Assembly: GCA_038123715.1 (NCBI GenBank)
Contig: JAYPAN010000007.1
Location: 3,909-67,908, forward strand
Length of the DNA: 64,000 bases
DNA from: JAYPAN01 sp038123715
GTDB lineage: Bacteria; Pseudomonadota; Alphaproteobacteria; RS24
Direction of reading: 5' to 3'
The notes under the pieces were generated by a model. That model searched no databases. It saw only the letters and a list, made by a program, of their open reading frames with translations, and had not been told where the DNA came from. Shown piece after piece: positions 9,488 through 18,013 of this stretch (positions are counted from its first letter, which is position 1; each line of letters opens with the position of its first letter). Both the position numbers and the translations under genes were made by a program.

Positions 9488-11923
9488 ATGGTTGCTGTTA
9501 AAAAGCTGAGCTTTATTTTGGTCGCCATTATTTTGGTGGTGTCGGTTGCCGAAGCGCGGCGCGGTTTCAGTTCATCGGGAAGCGGGAAGGGGCGTTATTC
9601 CTCGGACAGCTCAACTTCATCCTGGAATGTCAACAGCACGCTGGATGCCGATTGTCAGGCGCAATATGGTCAGCCATGCGCTGAATTGACAACCGGCCAA
9701 TATGAGATTGTCCAGCAAAAATACACTCAAGCCACCAATGCCGGTTATGACTCCAACACAGATTATGTCACAGCCTCGGCCATTGGCTATGGGCTGACTT
9801 CGTCTGATGGGTCTTTGTGGTCATCGGCCAAATCATGGGCGGGAAATTCAGCGCAAAACGCTGATTGTAACTCTGCTTATTCCGGTGCATGCAACGCCAT
9901 TAGCAAAACCAATTTCAATGACATTTATGATGGCCGACAAGATGCCATAGACAATGGCTTTACCGGCTATAGCGACTGGCTGGACGCGCAAGCCTTGGGG
10001 TATTCGCAAGACAACACATCTGATGACCCGGATTTGGGCGACGATACGAGCGACGCCGAATTATGGGCGGAAGCGAAGGGCAATTCCATTCAGACTGCCT
10101 GTCAGGCAGAGGATTCGACCATCACTAATTGTAATGAGTTGACCCGCACGCAATATAAGGATGCCAAACAAGGCAATGCGCTTATCGCTGCCAAGAAAAC
10201 CATTGTGACCAATGGCAATTTAGCCGCGTCTGATCTGTCCGAATTGCTCGGCTCAGATTGGGCAAGCAGCTCGGCTCTGACATCCAGCCCCTCGGGTTGG
10301 CAGTTGGATTATTTGGAGACTGTTCTGGGAACCGGCGCCAATATCACCAAATCTGATTGGCAGACGACTATTGATAATTATAACGCGGCCACGGCAAGCG
10401 CTTGGTATATTTGGAAAATCGCGGCATCGTCTGACAGTTCCGGCACTTATGCGGCCAGCAATGCAACAACCACATTGTTTAACAACGCCGGTGTTTCAGC
10501 CGCGGTGACGGCGTTGGGCGTGACCAATAACCAAATTGCTACCGACATTAGGTCATCCGGGTTTTCAGCTTCACCGACCGCCACACAGATGAATGATTTC
10601 CTAACCGAGGCGCGCGGTTTTGCTGACGGCACGACCTATGCGTCGGTTACAACAGCGACGGGGAATAGCTGGACAGTCGCCAATTATGTGACTGCGACAT
10701 CAAATGGAGGCTGGACATCATCATCTGCTGACAAGGCAACATTTGACTCTTGTTTGAGCTCGTCTGACGATGCGACTGGCGGCAGTTCAACTTGTTCCGT
10801 GTCCAAATCCGGCTGGGAAACAGTGGATGCCATTGCCAGCGTCGCGGACGGCGATGCCAATCTGACAGCATCCAATGTGACCAGTATTTTGTCAGCGACC
10901 GGCGCGACCGCTAATTCTTCGGTCAATACTTCGGACAGCAAACATATGGATTATCTGCAATCCTGCGCGTCGGGTGACGATGCGGCGCAAGCCGTGTCGG
11001 ATTGCGCTTCATCCAGTTCCTTCCTTGCCAATGCAACCAGTTTTGAAATCGGCAAGGCGGTTGCGGATAATTCAGGCTCCTACACAATCGCCAGCGTGAT
11101 AACCACCAGCACATTGGGTGATGCCGGTATTGCGTCCAACAGCACCAATGTGATTGGTGGCAATTATTGTGGCGCTGCCGGCAATAGTTCTTGTCTTGCT
11201 GCGCTGAAAACGGCATTGGCTTCCAGTGGTCTGACGGCCTCTTCCACGGCCTCGCAAGTCACCGCCAAAATAAATGAGCTGATGCGCGCCCAAATGGTGA
11301 CAGCGGTTTCTGCGGCTGCCATTCCGTCAGCATCACCGGCAGGGGGGTGCAGTTCATCGGTCAATCTTTCCATTCCCGCCCAATGTGGTCACCCGCAATG
11401 GACATGCACATTGCAGTCCGGCCCAAGCGGTTGGACATTGTCCGGCGGCAATTTGGTCGTGCCGGCCAATGCCACAGCTGGCAATAACCAGTCAGCCACG
11501 GTTCGGATGAGCCTTGGGATTTATACACCGGCCTATACAAAGGATGTGACGCAAAGCTACAATGTGAAAGCCGCTGTCGCCGGAGCCACAAATGGCAAGA
11601 AACGCTATAATAATGGCTCAAGTGAAAATGTCCTGACCGCGCAAACCGCTTGCCGCAATCTCGGTGGTCGATTGGCGACCCATAGCGAACATAATTCCTT
11701 GGGCAATACTTCTTATGAATTGTTCCATTGGTCCACCAGTGACCCGGATATGGCCTACACAATCAATGATGGCAATGCGCGTCGCGTGGCCGGTAAGTCG
11801 TGCCATTTCGGTTATGGGTCGAAATATTCGCGCAAGAGAAAGCATGATGGTTGGCATAATTGCGGCGGAACCGGCGTGAACGCGACGATTTATTATACTT
11901 GTGCAGATCTTCCCAGTTGTTAA
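9488..11923 (+). CDS. Large exported Ser/Thr/Ala-rich repeat protein with lectin-like C-terminus
   Basis: I do not recognise a named family for this 811-residue protein. It starts with a signal peptide (KKLSFILVAIILVVSV, then AEA, near residue 23) after an AGGGAG ribosome-binding site. Residues about 50-230 hold three imperfect repeats of 72-78 residues, each opening with a Cys pair: Cys55/64, 127/135 and 205/215. These are followed by a Tyr/Phe-rich segment and, in the first two, xxALGY/xxAIGYG. The middle is low-complexity Ser/Thr/Asn/Ala. The last 200 residues contain a beta-rich region and then a Cys-containing segment (TACRNLGGRLATHSEH ... YYTCADLPSC) that resembles C-type-lectin-like or DUF1566-like folds. 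The match is by eye only. Surface or pilus-tip adhesion is a plausible guess from the pseudopilin neighbour. Confidence 0.7.
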   Translation: MVAVKKLSFILVAIILVVSVAEARRGFSSSGSGKGRYSSDSSTSSWNVNSTLDADCQAQYGQPCAELTTGQYEIVQQKYTQATNAGYDSNTDYVTASAIGYGLTSSDGSLWSSAKSWAGNSAQNADCNSAYSGACNAISKTNFNDIYDGRQDAIDNGFTGYSDWLDAQALGYSQDNTSDDPDLGDDTSDAELWAEAKGNSIQTACQAEDSTITNCNELTRTQYKDAKQGNALIAAKKTIVTNGNLAASDLSELLGSDWASSSALTSSPSGWQLDYLETVLGTGANITKSDWQTTIDNYNAATASAWYIWKIAASSDSSGTYAASNATTTLFNNAGVSAAVTALGVTNNQIATDIRSSGFSASPTATQMNDFLTEARGFADGTTYASVTTATGNSWTVANYVTATSNGGWTSSSADKATFDSCLSSSDDATGGSSTCSVSKSGWETVDAIASVADGDANLTASNVTSILSATGATANSSVNTSDSKHMDYLQSCASGDDAAQAVSDCASSSSFLANATSFEIGKAVADNSGSYTIASVITTSTLGDAGIASNSTNVIGGNYCGAAGNSSCLAALKTALASSGLTASSTASQVTAKINELMRAQMVTAVSAAAIPSASPAGGCSSSVNLSIPAQCGHPQWTCTLQSGPSGWTLSGGNLVVPANATAGNNQSATVRMSLGIYTPAYTKDVTQSYNVKAAVAGATNGKKRYNNGSSENVLTAQTACRNLGGRLATHSEHNSLGNTSYELFHWSTSDPDMAYTINDGNARRVAGKSCHFGYGSKYSRKRKHDGWHNCGGTGVNATIYYTCADLPSC

Positions 11924-11949
11924 TTGGCTCATTTTGTTTGGAGTAACCC

Positions 11950-12270
11950 ATGATTATTAAATCTGTCCGCATTTTAACTGTTTTGCTGATGTCCGCCAGT
12001 TTTGCGAATGCCGCGAACACGCTGTCGATTACATCTTGTTTATCATCCAGTGTCGCTTTTTCGTGGAGTGTCGATACGCTGGATGATTCAGTCAGCATTG
12101 AAGGGAAAGATTCGAGCGAGAATGAAAATGCGTTTGAATATATTCCGGAATCTGCAAGCGGCACTGTGACATTCGATTTTGCCGCCAATTGGGGCGGAAC
12201 GGATAATTCCAGCCTAGATTTAAGTCTTTTTCAAAGTGACGAGGACACTGTAACGGCAAGCTGTCCATAG
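11950..12270 (+). CDS. Small exported protein of unknown function
   Basis: A 106-residue protein with an evident signal peptide (IKSVRILTVLLMSASFANA, cleavage near residue 21). A short acidic, Ser-rich mature part follows, with two cysteines near its ends (SITSCLSS and TASCP), which could form one disulfide. No family is recognised. GGAGTAACCC precedes the ATG. It begins 26 bp after the 811-residue protein and is followed by a strong terminator, so it is the last gene of the cassette. The overall pattern suggests a small periplasmic or surface accessory subunit, but function is not known. Confidence 0.65.
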   Translation: MIIKSVRILTVLLMSASFANAANTLSITSCLSSSVAFSWSVDTLDDSVSIEGKDSSENENAFEYIPESASGTVTFDFAANWGGTDNSSLDLSLFQSDEDTVTASCP

Positions 12271-12303
12271 CTTTTATATTTGTCATAATATTTATTATGC
12301 GAA

Positions 12304-12371
12304 AATAAGAGGTCGGCTGAGCAGGCGTTTTTTCTTTGTAAAAACTGCCCTATCCGACCTCTTTTTATTTT
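12304..12371. terminator. Bidirectional rho-independent terminator
   Basis: AGAGGTCGG (12308-12316) pairs with CCGACCTCT (12354-12362), flanked by A-rich and T-rich tracts. Inside the loop, GGCGTTTTTT and AAAAACTGCC pair further to extend the hairpin. It lies between the convergent small exported protein gene and the CBS gene and would serve both strands. Confidence 0.8.
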
Positions 12372-12396
12372 AAAAACAATCGCTTGCCGGATTTTC

Positions 12397-12999
12397 CTAG
12401 CGGCTATTGTCGCGGAAAGCGAAATCACGGATTGAAATCACATTGCGTAACAGGCCTTGCGCGTCAATCACCGGCAAATGCCGGAAATGACCCTTTTGCA
12501 TCAACATCAGCCCGTCAATCAGCAAATCGGTCAGCTTGACGGTTTGCGGACGGCTCATAAATTGGGTAATCGGCGCTGATGACCAGCCTTGCGGCTCATT
12601 GGCGACCAGCCGCGATAAATCACGCTCGGTGAAAATGCCAACCGGCGCCCCTGCCTCGACAATACAGGCCGAGCCAACGCGCATATCATTCATCTGGCGG
12701 CATACTTCTTTGACTGTGACATCCGGCTGAATCCGCAAGCCCGGTGAGACCGGATGGCGTTGCAGGAAATCATCAATCGTGTCATTGGGCGAAATCAATT
12801 GCGGCAAGGCCACAACACGATAACACATCATCGCATCATCAACCGTGGCTTGCGCCTTGGCGCGCCATATTTTCTCGGCCGCATCAAAATTGTCATAGAC
12901 CCCTATCAGGTCAAGTTCGGCCATGTTTTCAAATTCAACACCGCCAATGGTGGCCAGCTTACCGCCAAGCACCAGAAACATGCTATTTCTGTCATACAT
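12397..12999 (-). CDS. DUF4170-CBS domain fusion protein
   Basis: A 200-residue cytoplasmic protein in two parts. Residues 1-70 (FLVLGGKL ... GVYDNFDAAEKIWRAKAQATVDDA ... YRVV) match the small alphaproteobacterial DUF4170 family. Residues about 78-200 form a CBS pair: the first is VKEVCRQMNDMRVGSACIV with GIFTERDL, the second has TQFMSRPQTV and GHFRHLPVID. CBS pairs bind adenosyl nucleotides and usually regulate an attached or partner protein. DUF4170 is normally a stand-alone protein, so the fusion is uncommon to my knowledge. AGGA precedes the ATG by 9 nt. It is divergent from mazG. Function is unknown; nucleotide or energy sensing is inference. Confidence 0.8.
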   Translation of the reverse strand: MYDRNSMFLVLGGKLATIGGVEFENMAELDLIGVYDNFDAAEKIWRAKAQATVDDAMMCYRVVALPQLISPNDTIDDFLQRHPVSPGLRIQPDVTVKEVCRQMNDMRVGSACIVEAGAPVGIFTERDLSRLVANEPQGWSSAPITQFMSRPQTVKLTDLLIDGLMLMQKGHFRHLPVIDAQGLLRNVISIRDFAFRDNSR

Positions 13000-13071
13000 A
13001 TAAATAATTCCTGATTAATGTCGTCGTGGGAAGAATCGCAACATTATGCTTCAGGTATAGAGGAAAAAGCG

Positions 13072-13872
13072 ATGGCTGTGCAAGCAATAGAAAGACTGAA
13101 ATCCATTATGGCGGCCTTGCGGACGCCGGAGACCGGCTGCCCGTGGGATTTGCAGCAGGATTTCAATTCCATCGTGCCATATACGCTGGAAGAGGCTTAT
13201 GAGGTTGCTGATGCGGTTGAGCGCGGCGATATGGGCGATTTGCGCGATGAATTGGGTGATTTACTGCTGCAAGTGGTGTTTCACGCGCGCATGGCCGAAG
13301 AGCAAAGCGCGTTTGATTTTGACGATGTGGCGACCGCCATATCCGACAAAATGGAACGCAGGCATCCGCATGTTTTCGGCGACACTGAAGCGGCAACAAC
13401 ATCTGATGTGCGGCGCAATTGGGAGGATATAAAAGACGCTGAGCGTGCCGCCAAGGGTGCGCCGGTGGATAGCAGCTTGATGGCTGATGTGCCGCTTGCC
13501 CTGCCCGGTCTCAATCGTGCGGTGAAGCTACAAAAGCGGGCAGCGCGTTGCGGCTTTGATTGGTCAGAAGCCGCCCCGATATTTGATAAGCTGGCCGAAG
13601 AAATTGGTGAATTGCAAACCGAAATGGCGGTTGAAACCCCGTCGCTTGACCGGCTGGAAGACGAGCTGGGCGATATATTATTCGTCGCGGCCAATCTGGC
13701 GCGACATTTGAATGTAAATCCTGAAGCGGCGCTGCGGCGGACAAATGCCAAGTTTGAACGCCGTTTCCGTTGGATGGAAAACCACCAAAATGAAAGCTCA
13801 GAGAGCCTGTCGGCTCTTAATCTCGATGAAATGGAGTTGCTGTGGCAGCAGGCAAAAAAGCACACTGGTTAA
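13072..13872 (+). CDS. mazG: Nucleoside triphosphate pyrophosphohydrolase MazG
   Basis: MazG hydrolyses (d)NTPs to monophosphates and pyrophosphate, cleansing the nucleotide pool. The 266-residue form has the two tandem MazG domains. The first contains CPWDLQQDF, the EEAYEV helix and DELGDLLLQVVFHA. The second is near residues 165-235, with EEIGELQTE and DELGDILFVAANL. The ATG at 13072 has GAGGA about 8 nt upstream and is preferred over an ATG at 13018, which lacks a ribosome-binding site. The gene converges on hfq with 23 bp between the stops. In many Alphaproteobacteria hflX lies between hfq and mazG; it is absent here. Confidence 0.93.
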   Translation: MAVQAIERLKSIMAALRTPETGCPWDLQQDFNSIVPYTLEEAYEVADAVERGDMGDLRDELGDLLLQVVFHARMAEEQSAFDFDDVATAISDKMERRHPHVFGDTEAATTSDVRRNWEDIKDAERAAKGAPVDSSLMADVPLALPGLNRAVKLQKRAARCGFDWSEAAPIFDKLAEEIGELQTEMAVETPSLDRLEDELGDILFVAANLARHLNVNPEAALRRTNAKFERRFRWMENHQNESSESLSALNLDEMELLWQQAKKHTG

Positions 13873-13895
13873 GCGGCTCGATTTCCTGCCAGCCC

Positions 13896-14123
13896 CTATT
13901 CTATTGCTATTTCGACCGGATTATTCGGCATGATTGTTGAAATCGCATGCTTGTAAACAAGCTGTGAGTGACCGTCGCGGCTCAACAACATGGAATTGTC
14001 ATCGACCCAGGTCACACTGCCCTGCAATTTCACACCATTGACCAGAAAAATCGTCAATGGCAAGGCCTGCGTGCAAACATGGTCAAGAAATGCATCCTCA
14101 AGGCTTTTTTCGTTTTCGCTCAT
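13896..14123 (-). CDS. hfq: RNA chaperone Hfq
   Basis: Hfq forms a hexameric ring that pairs small RNAs with mRNAs. This 75-residue version has the Sm1 motif (LPLTIFLVNGVKLQG ... DDNSMLLSRDG) and the Sm2 signature QLVYKHAISTI at residues about 54-64, with a short C-terminal tail as in Alphaproteobacteria. It lies downstream of the dat-trkH-trkA-ntrX-ntrY group in the same direction, separated by 157 bp containing a small hairpin. That spacing suggests its own promoter or leader. All key RNA-binding residues visible in the family core are present. Confidence 0.96.
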   Translation of the reverse strand: MSENEKSLEDAFLDHVCTQALPLTIFLVNGVKLQGSVTWVDDNSMLLSRDGHSQLVYKHAISTIMPNNPVEIAIE

Positions 14124-14178
14124 GGGTATGGCCCCACTCTTCTTGGCTATGGGGAATTATTAGCCTGTTACTGTCTCC

Positions 14179-14199
14179 GCAATGCTCCCCTTGCATTGC
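14179..14199. other. Small hairpin in hfq leader
   Basis: GCAATGC (14179-14185) and GCATTGC (14193-14199) form a perfect 7-bp stem with a 7-nt loop, within the 157-bp gap upstream of hfq. There is no T-run on either side, so it is not an obvious terminator. It could be a leader structure. hfq mRNA leaders are autoregulated in other bacteria, but no direct link is shown here. Confidence 0.3.
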
Positions 14200-14280
14200 G
14201 TCTTTACTCAATACCTATAACTATTGCTACATTTTTAAGATTATTTCAACTAATACGAGAATTCTTTTTTAATCAGTTTA

Positions 14281-15138
14281 TCACTGCGGTTGTTTTGCAA
14301 GCGCATCATAGCGCTCAGCCAGTGCCGAAGCGACCGGCCCCGGCTTGCCCTCACCAATGACGCAACCATCTATCGATACAACCGGAAAAACAGCCAATGT
14401 CGAAGCTGTTGAAAAACATTCTTGCGCGTCTTTCGCCTCTTCAAGCGTGAACGCTACTTCTTTCATTTCGTAGTTTAGCTGATATGCGATATCAATCAAG
14501 ACCTGTCGCACAATACCGTTCAATATGCCGTTATCGGCCAAGCGCGTCCGCAAGCAGCCTTCCCTGTCAACGATAAAGGCATTTGTCGCCGCCCCTTCGG
14601 TCACAAAGCCTGCCGCATCAACCTGCCATGCCTCGCCCGCGCCGGATGTATAGGCGCTTTGGCGCGCCAGCACATTTGGCAGCAGTGAAATCGATTTAAT
14701 ATCGCAGCGCGCCCATCGCTGATCCGGCACGCTGATAACGCTAATCCCCTCGCGGCGCACTTTGGCGCGTGCGGCCGGATTGGTGGCGGTTACCGTCATC
14801 ACCAGAACAGGCCGCAGCCTTGTGCGATATATATGCTCGCGCCGCGCCACACCGCGCGTCACCTGCAAATACAGAACACCCTCGCGCACCCGATTGCGTC
14901 GCATCAATTCGCGCATGACCAGTTTCATTGACGCCATGCTGGTCGGTTCGGGAATGTCCATTTCAGCCAATGAGTTTTGCAGGCGTGCCAAATGCAAATC
15001 TTCATCCAGCAAATGCCCTTGACGAATGGCAAAAACCTCATAAACGCCATCGGCGAATTGATAGCCCCTATCCTCAACCATAATGGCCGGGTCACCGGCT
15101 GGTTGATATTGTCCGTCAATATAGGCAATGCGTGCCAT
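14281..15138 (-). CDS. dat: D-amino acid aminotransferase (class IV PLP)
   Basis: A PLP-dependent class IV aminotransferase of 285 aa. The catalytic lysine lies in CDIKSISLLPNVLARQ near residue 145, matching the D-alanine transaminase context. The N-terminal VEDRGYQFADGVYEV and the later TEGAATNAFIV phosphate-binding region are also typical. It likely interconverts D-alanine and D-glutamate with their keto acids for peptidoglycan supply. Branched-chain aminotransferase or ADC lyase are alternatives but fit the motifs less well. It follows trkH in the same direction with an 18-bp gap, in the ntrYX-trkA-dat-hfq order common in Alphaproteobacteria. Confidence 0.88.
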   Translation of the reverse strand: MARIAYIDGQYQPAGDPAIMVEDRGYQFADGVYEVFAIRQGHLLDEDLHLARLQNSLAEMDIPEPTSMASMKLVMRELMRRNRVREGVLYLQVTRGVARREHIYRTRLRPVLVMTVTATNPAARAKVRREGISVISVPDQRWARCDIKSISLLPNVLARQSAYTSGAGEAWQVDAAGFVTEGAATNAFIVDREGCLRTRLADNGILNGIVRQVLIDIAYQLNYEMKEVAFTLEEAKDAQECFSTASTLAVFPVVSIDGCVIGEGKPGPVASALAERYDALAKQPQ

Positions 15139-15156
15139 GGGTCTTTGCCTCGGTTT

Positions 15157-16593
15157 CTATCCCACCAGCCGCCAGAAGGAGCCAGTGAACAAAATCAATA
15201 TGACCAGAAATTCAATTCGTCCTGCAATCATTAGCAGGGAAAGCATGATTTTCAAAGAATCGTTGAGACCGGCAAAGTCGGTATAAAGGCCAAGATTGCC
15301 GACAATCGATAGGCTGTTGCCTGCTGCCCCCAATACCAGCGGCCAAGCCTGTTCCAACGCCACGCCGAACAGGCCGGTCACTAATATCGATAAAGTGACA
15401 AACAGCAAATAGACGGCGAAAAATGACCAGGCGGCAGAAAAATCCCGATGCGCAAGGCGGCGGCCATTCAATGTCATTGGATGAACCGATGAGGGATAGG
15501 CCAACCGCCCCAATTCGCTGCCAATATCCTTGGCGAGAATAATCGCCCGCATCACTTTAATGCCACCGGCTGTGGACAGCGCCATGCCGCCAATCAGGGA
15601 TGGAACCATAATCCAGACCATCGGCCAGCCCGCCAGTTCGGCACTGTCGAGAAAGGCAAAACCGGCTGTCGTTGACAGGCTGATAGCTTGTAACAGGCTC
15701 GCCAACAACCCGCTTGGCAGCACTAGCCATGAGACCAAGGCAAAGCCGATTATCAGCAGAATAAAGACTCGCAACTCGACTTCCGCATTGAGCTGTTTAT
15801 AGCGCCCGCGCGTGAGTGACATGACCAATGGCAGGCTCAATGCGCCGGTCAGCGTCAGCAGGCTTATCACGGTTTGCGATGTCATATTCATGCTGGCCGG
15901 GCTTGCTGTGCTGTCATTGATAAAGCCGGTTGTCGAAAGCGATGACATGGTCAGGGTCAGCGCGTCAAACGCGCCCTGCCCGCCGACCAGCATGGCCAGC
16001 ACGCCAATGCCGGTAAGCGACACATAGACCGGCAGAATGATAAAAAGCGGCCGACCCAAACGCGACGCCAACGGCGCATTCTCGTCATGCTGCAAAAGGG
16101 GGTTGCCGCTTAATGCCAGCCCGCCAATCGCATAAGGAGCCAAAACACCGACGCCGAAAACCAGCGTCCACAAACCACCCAGCCAAGCCAGCAAAGCCCG
16201 CCAGAGCAGAATTGATTGCGCCTCCTGTTCGGGATATTGCATCTGCGTGCCGCCTGATGTGGTCAGCGCTGAAACCGCTTCAAAATAAGCTCCGATTGGC
16301 GAGTTTACTTGCGCCGCGCCCATAAATGGAATCGCCGCCAAAACCGGAAGCACCAACCAAAACAAAATCATGAGAACCAGCAATTCGATATTCTGGGCGC
16401 GCAGGCGGCGCGCTTGAAATCCGGCCATAAGCAAAGCGCCGGAAACAAAAACACTGAGCAATAAGCCAATAACAAAGCCTTGTCCTTGCTGCATATTGCC
16501 GTTCCAAAAGCTCAAACCCAATGGCAAAGCCATCAAAATAGACAGCATGGCGCCGCCATAACCAAGAACATAAAGAAAAGCAGATAAATGCAT
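15157..16593 (-). CDS. trkH: Trk potassium uptake membrane subunit TrkH
   Basis: An integral membrane K+ transporter of 478 aa with around ten hydrophobic helices. The four pore-loop motifs are visible: TTSGGT near residue 111, LSTTGF near 220, LSTTAGF near 310 and GNSLSIVGN near 432. Each contains the selectivity-filter glycine. The protein begins five bases after the trkA stop, so both subunits are co-expressed. TrkA supplies the cytoplasmic NAD(H)-binding regulatory ring. In many alphaproteobacterial ntrYX-trkA clusters trkH is encoded elsewhere, so its presence here makes a complete Trk unit. Confidence 0.93.
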   Translation of the reverse strand: MHLSAFLYVLGYGGAMLSILMALPLGLSFWNGNMQQGQGFVIGLLLSVFVSGALLMAGFQARRLRAQNIELLVLMILFWLVLPVLAAIPFMGAAQVNSPIGAYFEAVSALTTSGGTQMQYPEQEAQSILLWRALLAWLGGLWTLVFGVGVLAPYAIGGLALSGNPLLQHDENAPLASRLGRPLFIILPVYVSLTGIGVLAMLVGGQGAFDALTLTMSSLSTTGFINDSTASPASMNMTSQTVISLLTLTGALSLPLVMSLTRGRYKQLNAEVELRVFILLIIGFALVSWLVLPSGLLASLLQAISLSTTAGFAFLDSAELAGWPMVWIMVPSLIGGMALSTAGGIKVMRAIILAKDIGSELGRLAYPSSVHPMTLNGRRLAHRDFSAAWSFFAVYLLFVTLSILVTGLFGVALEQAWPLVLGAAGNSLSIVGNLGLYTDFAGLNDSLKIMLSLLMIAGRIEFLVILILFTGSFWRLVG

Positions 16594-16598
16594 ATAAA

Positions 16599-17993
16599 CT
16601 ATGCGCTTTCTGTCTCGCCGCTAAACAGTTTTTCGGCGTCTTCAAGAATATCGGCCATCACAAAGGCGACCGCAATATCGCCGCTGCGTAAATCCGTGCC
16701 GCCGCGCGGCATAATGAGTTTGCGCCCGCGCATAATCGCGCCCAGTCGCATACCGTCGGGTAGTTCGGCATCGCGCAATTTCAGTCCGGATAGGGGCGAA
16801 TTATCCAGAATCTCCGCTTCCAGCACTTCGGCGGCGGCGTCGCCAACCGCATGGACACGCTTAACGCGCCCCCGACGCACATGGCTCAACACTGATGACA
16901 CGGTAATAGCGCGCGGGTTAATCGCGGCATCCATGCCGAATTGACCGGCCAAAGTTTGCAGGCTGTTTTCATTTATCAGGCATAGGCCACTGGCGCTGCC
17001 TTCCTGCCCTGCCAGCATGGTGGACAAAATGTTGATTTGGTCATCATTGGTCAGGCCAAGCGCCAAATCAGCCGAGCGCACACCGGCCTCGACCAGAATT
17101 TCCGGCGTCAGGCAATCGCCATGCAGCACAACGGCACGCGGCAGTTTTTCGGCAATTTGACGCGCGCGCTCCTCGCGGTTTTCAATCACGCTGACCGCAA
17201 ACCTACTGCCCTGCAGCGATAATTGGCGCGCCACCTGAAAGCCGATATTGCCGCCGCCCATGATAACAATGCGCTGGGCAGCGCGTTCCTCATGGCCGAA
17301 AATCTTCAAAGTGCGCTCAGTATCTTTATGCGAAGTGACAACATAGGCCTCATCGCCAGGCTCCATTGTGTCGTCAAAGCGCGGCACATAGAGTTTGCCA
17401 TTGCGGCGGATGCTGACGACAATCGCGCCAAGGTCGGGAAACAGGCCGGTCAATTGATTAAGCGGCGTATCCACAACCGGACAATCTTCCTCAATGGAAA
17501 TGCCGATAAGCTGAACATCACCGGCGCAAAAACTGGCATTGTCAAACGCGCCGGGCAGCGCCAGCCGCCGGATGACGGCATTGCCGACCTCGGTTTCCGG
17601 CGAAATAATAACATCAATGCCAATGCCGCCATGACCGTCAGTATTGTCATTGTTAAAAAGCTGTTGCCAGCGCGGTGTCAGATATTGCCGGTCGCGCACC
17701 CGCGCCACGGTTTTGCGCGGATTGAATAATGTCTTGGCGACTTGGCAAGTCACCATATTCACCTCATCACTGGCTGTTACCGCAATGAGAATGTCGGCGT
17801 CCGCCGCGCCGGCTGTCTCAAGAACATCGGGATGACCGCCATGCCCCAGCACCGGACGCACATCCAGCGTGTCACTAATGCGCTGCATCAGCGACGGGTC
17901 ACGGTCAACAACCGTTACATCATTGCCTTCTCCGGCCAAATGTCTGGCAATGCCAAACCCCACCTGGCCTGCCCCACAGACAACGACTTTCAT
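16599..17993 (-). CDS. trkA: Trk potassium uptake regulatory subunit TrkA
   Basis: A cytoplasmic regulator with two tandem RCK units (464 aa). The first Rossmann fold begins at once with CGAGQVGFGIARHLAGEG and a D at the end of strand 2. The second begins with MGGGNIGFQVARQLS near residue 242. Each is followed by a TrkA-C domain (about 150-230 and 380-460). It gates TrkH in response to NAD(H)/ATP in characterised homologues. It lies between ntrX upstream (20-bp gap) and trkH downstream, consistent with one transcript ntrY-ntrX-trkA-trkH-dat. Confidence 0.95.
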   Translation of the reverse strand: MKVVVCGAGQVGFGIARHLAGEGNDVTVVDRDPSLMQRISDTLDVRPVLGHGGHPDVLETAGAADADILIAVTASDEVNMVTCQVAKTLFNPRKTVARVRDRQYLTPRWQQLFNNDNTDGHGGIGIDVIISPETEVGNAVIRRLALPGAFDNASFCAGDVQLIGISIEEDCPVVDTPLNQLTGLFPDLGAIVVSIRRNGKLYVPRFDDTMEPGDEAYVVTSHKDTERTLKIFGHEERAAQRIVIMGGGNIGFQVARQLSLQGSRFAVSVIENREERARQIAEKLPRAVVLHGDCLTPEILVEAGVRSADLALGLTNDDQINILSTMLAGQEGSASGLCLINENSLQTLAGQFGMDAAINPRAITVSSVLSHVRRGRVKRVHAVGDAAAEVLEAEILDNSPLSGLKLRDAELPDGMRLGAIMRGRKLIMPRGGTDLRSGDIAVAFVMADILEDAEKLFSGETESA

Positions 17994-18013
17994 ATCCGCC
18001 TCTTCAAAATGCC

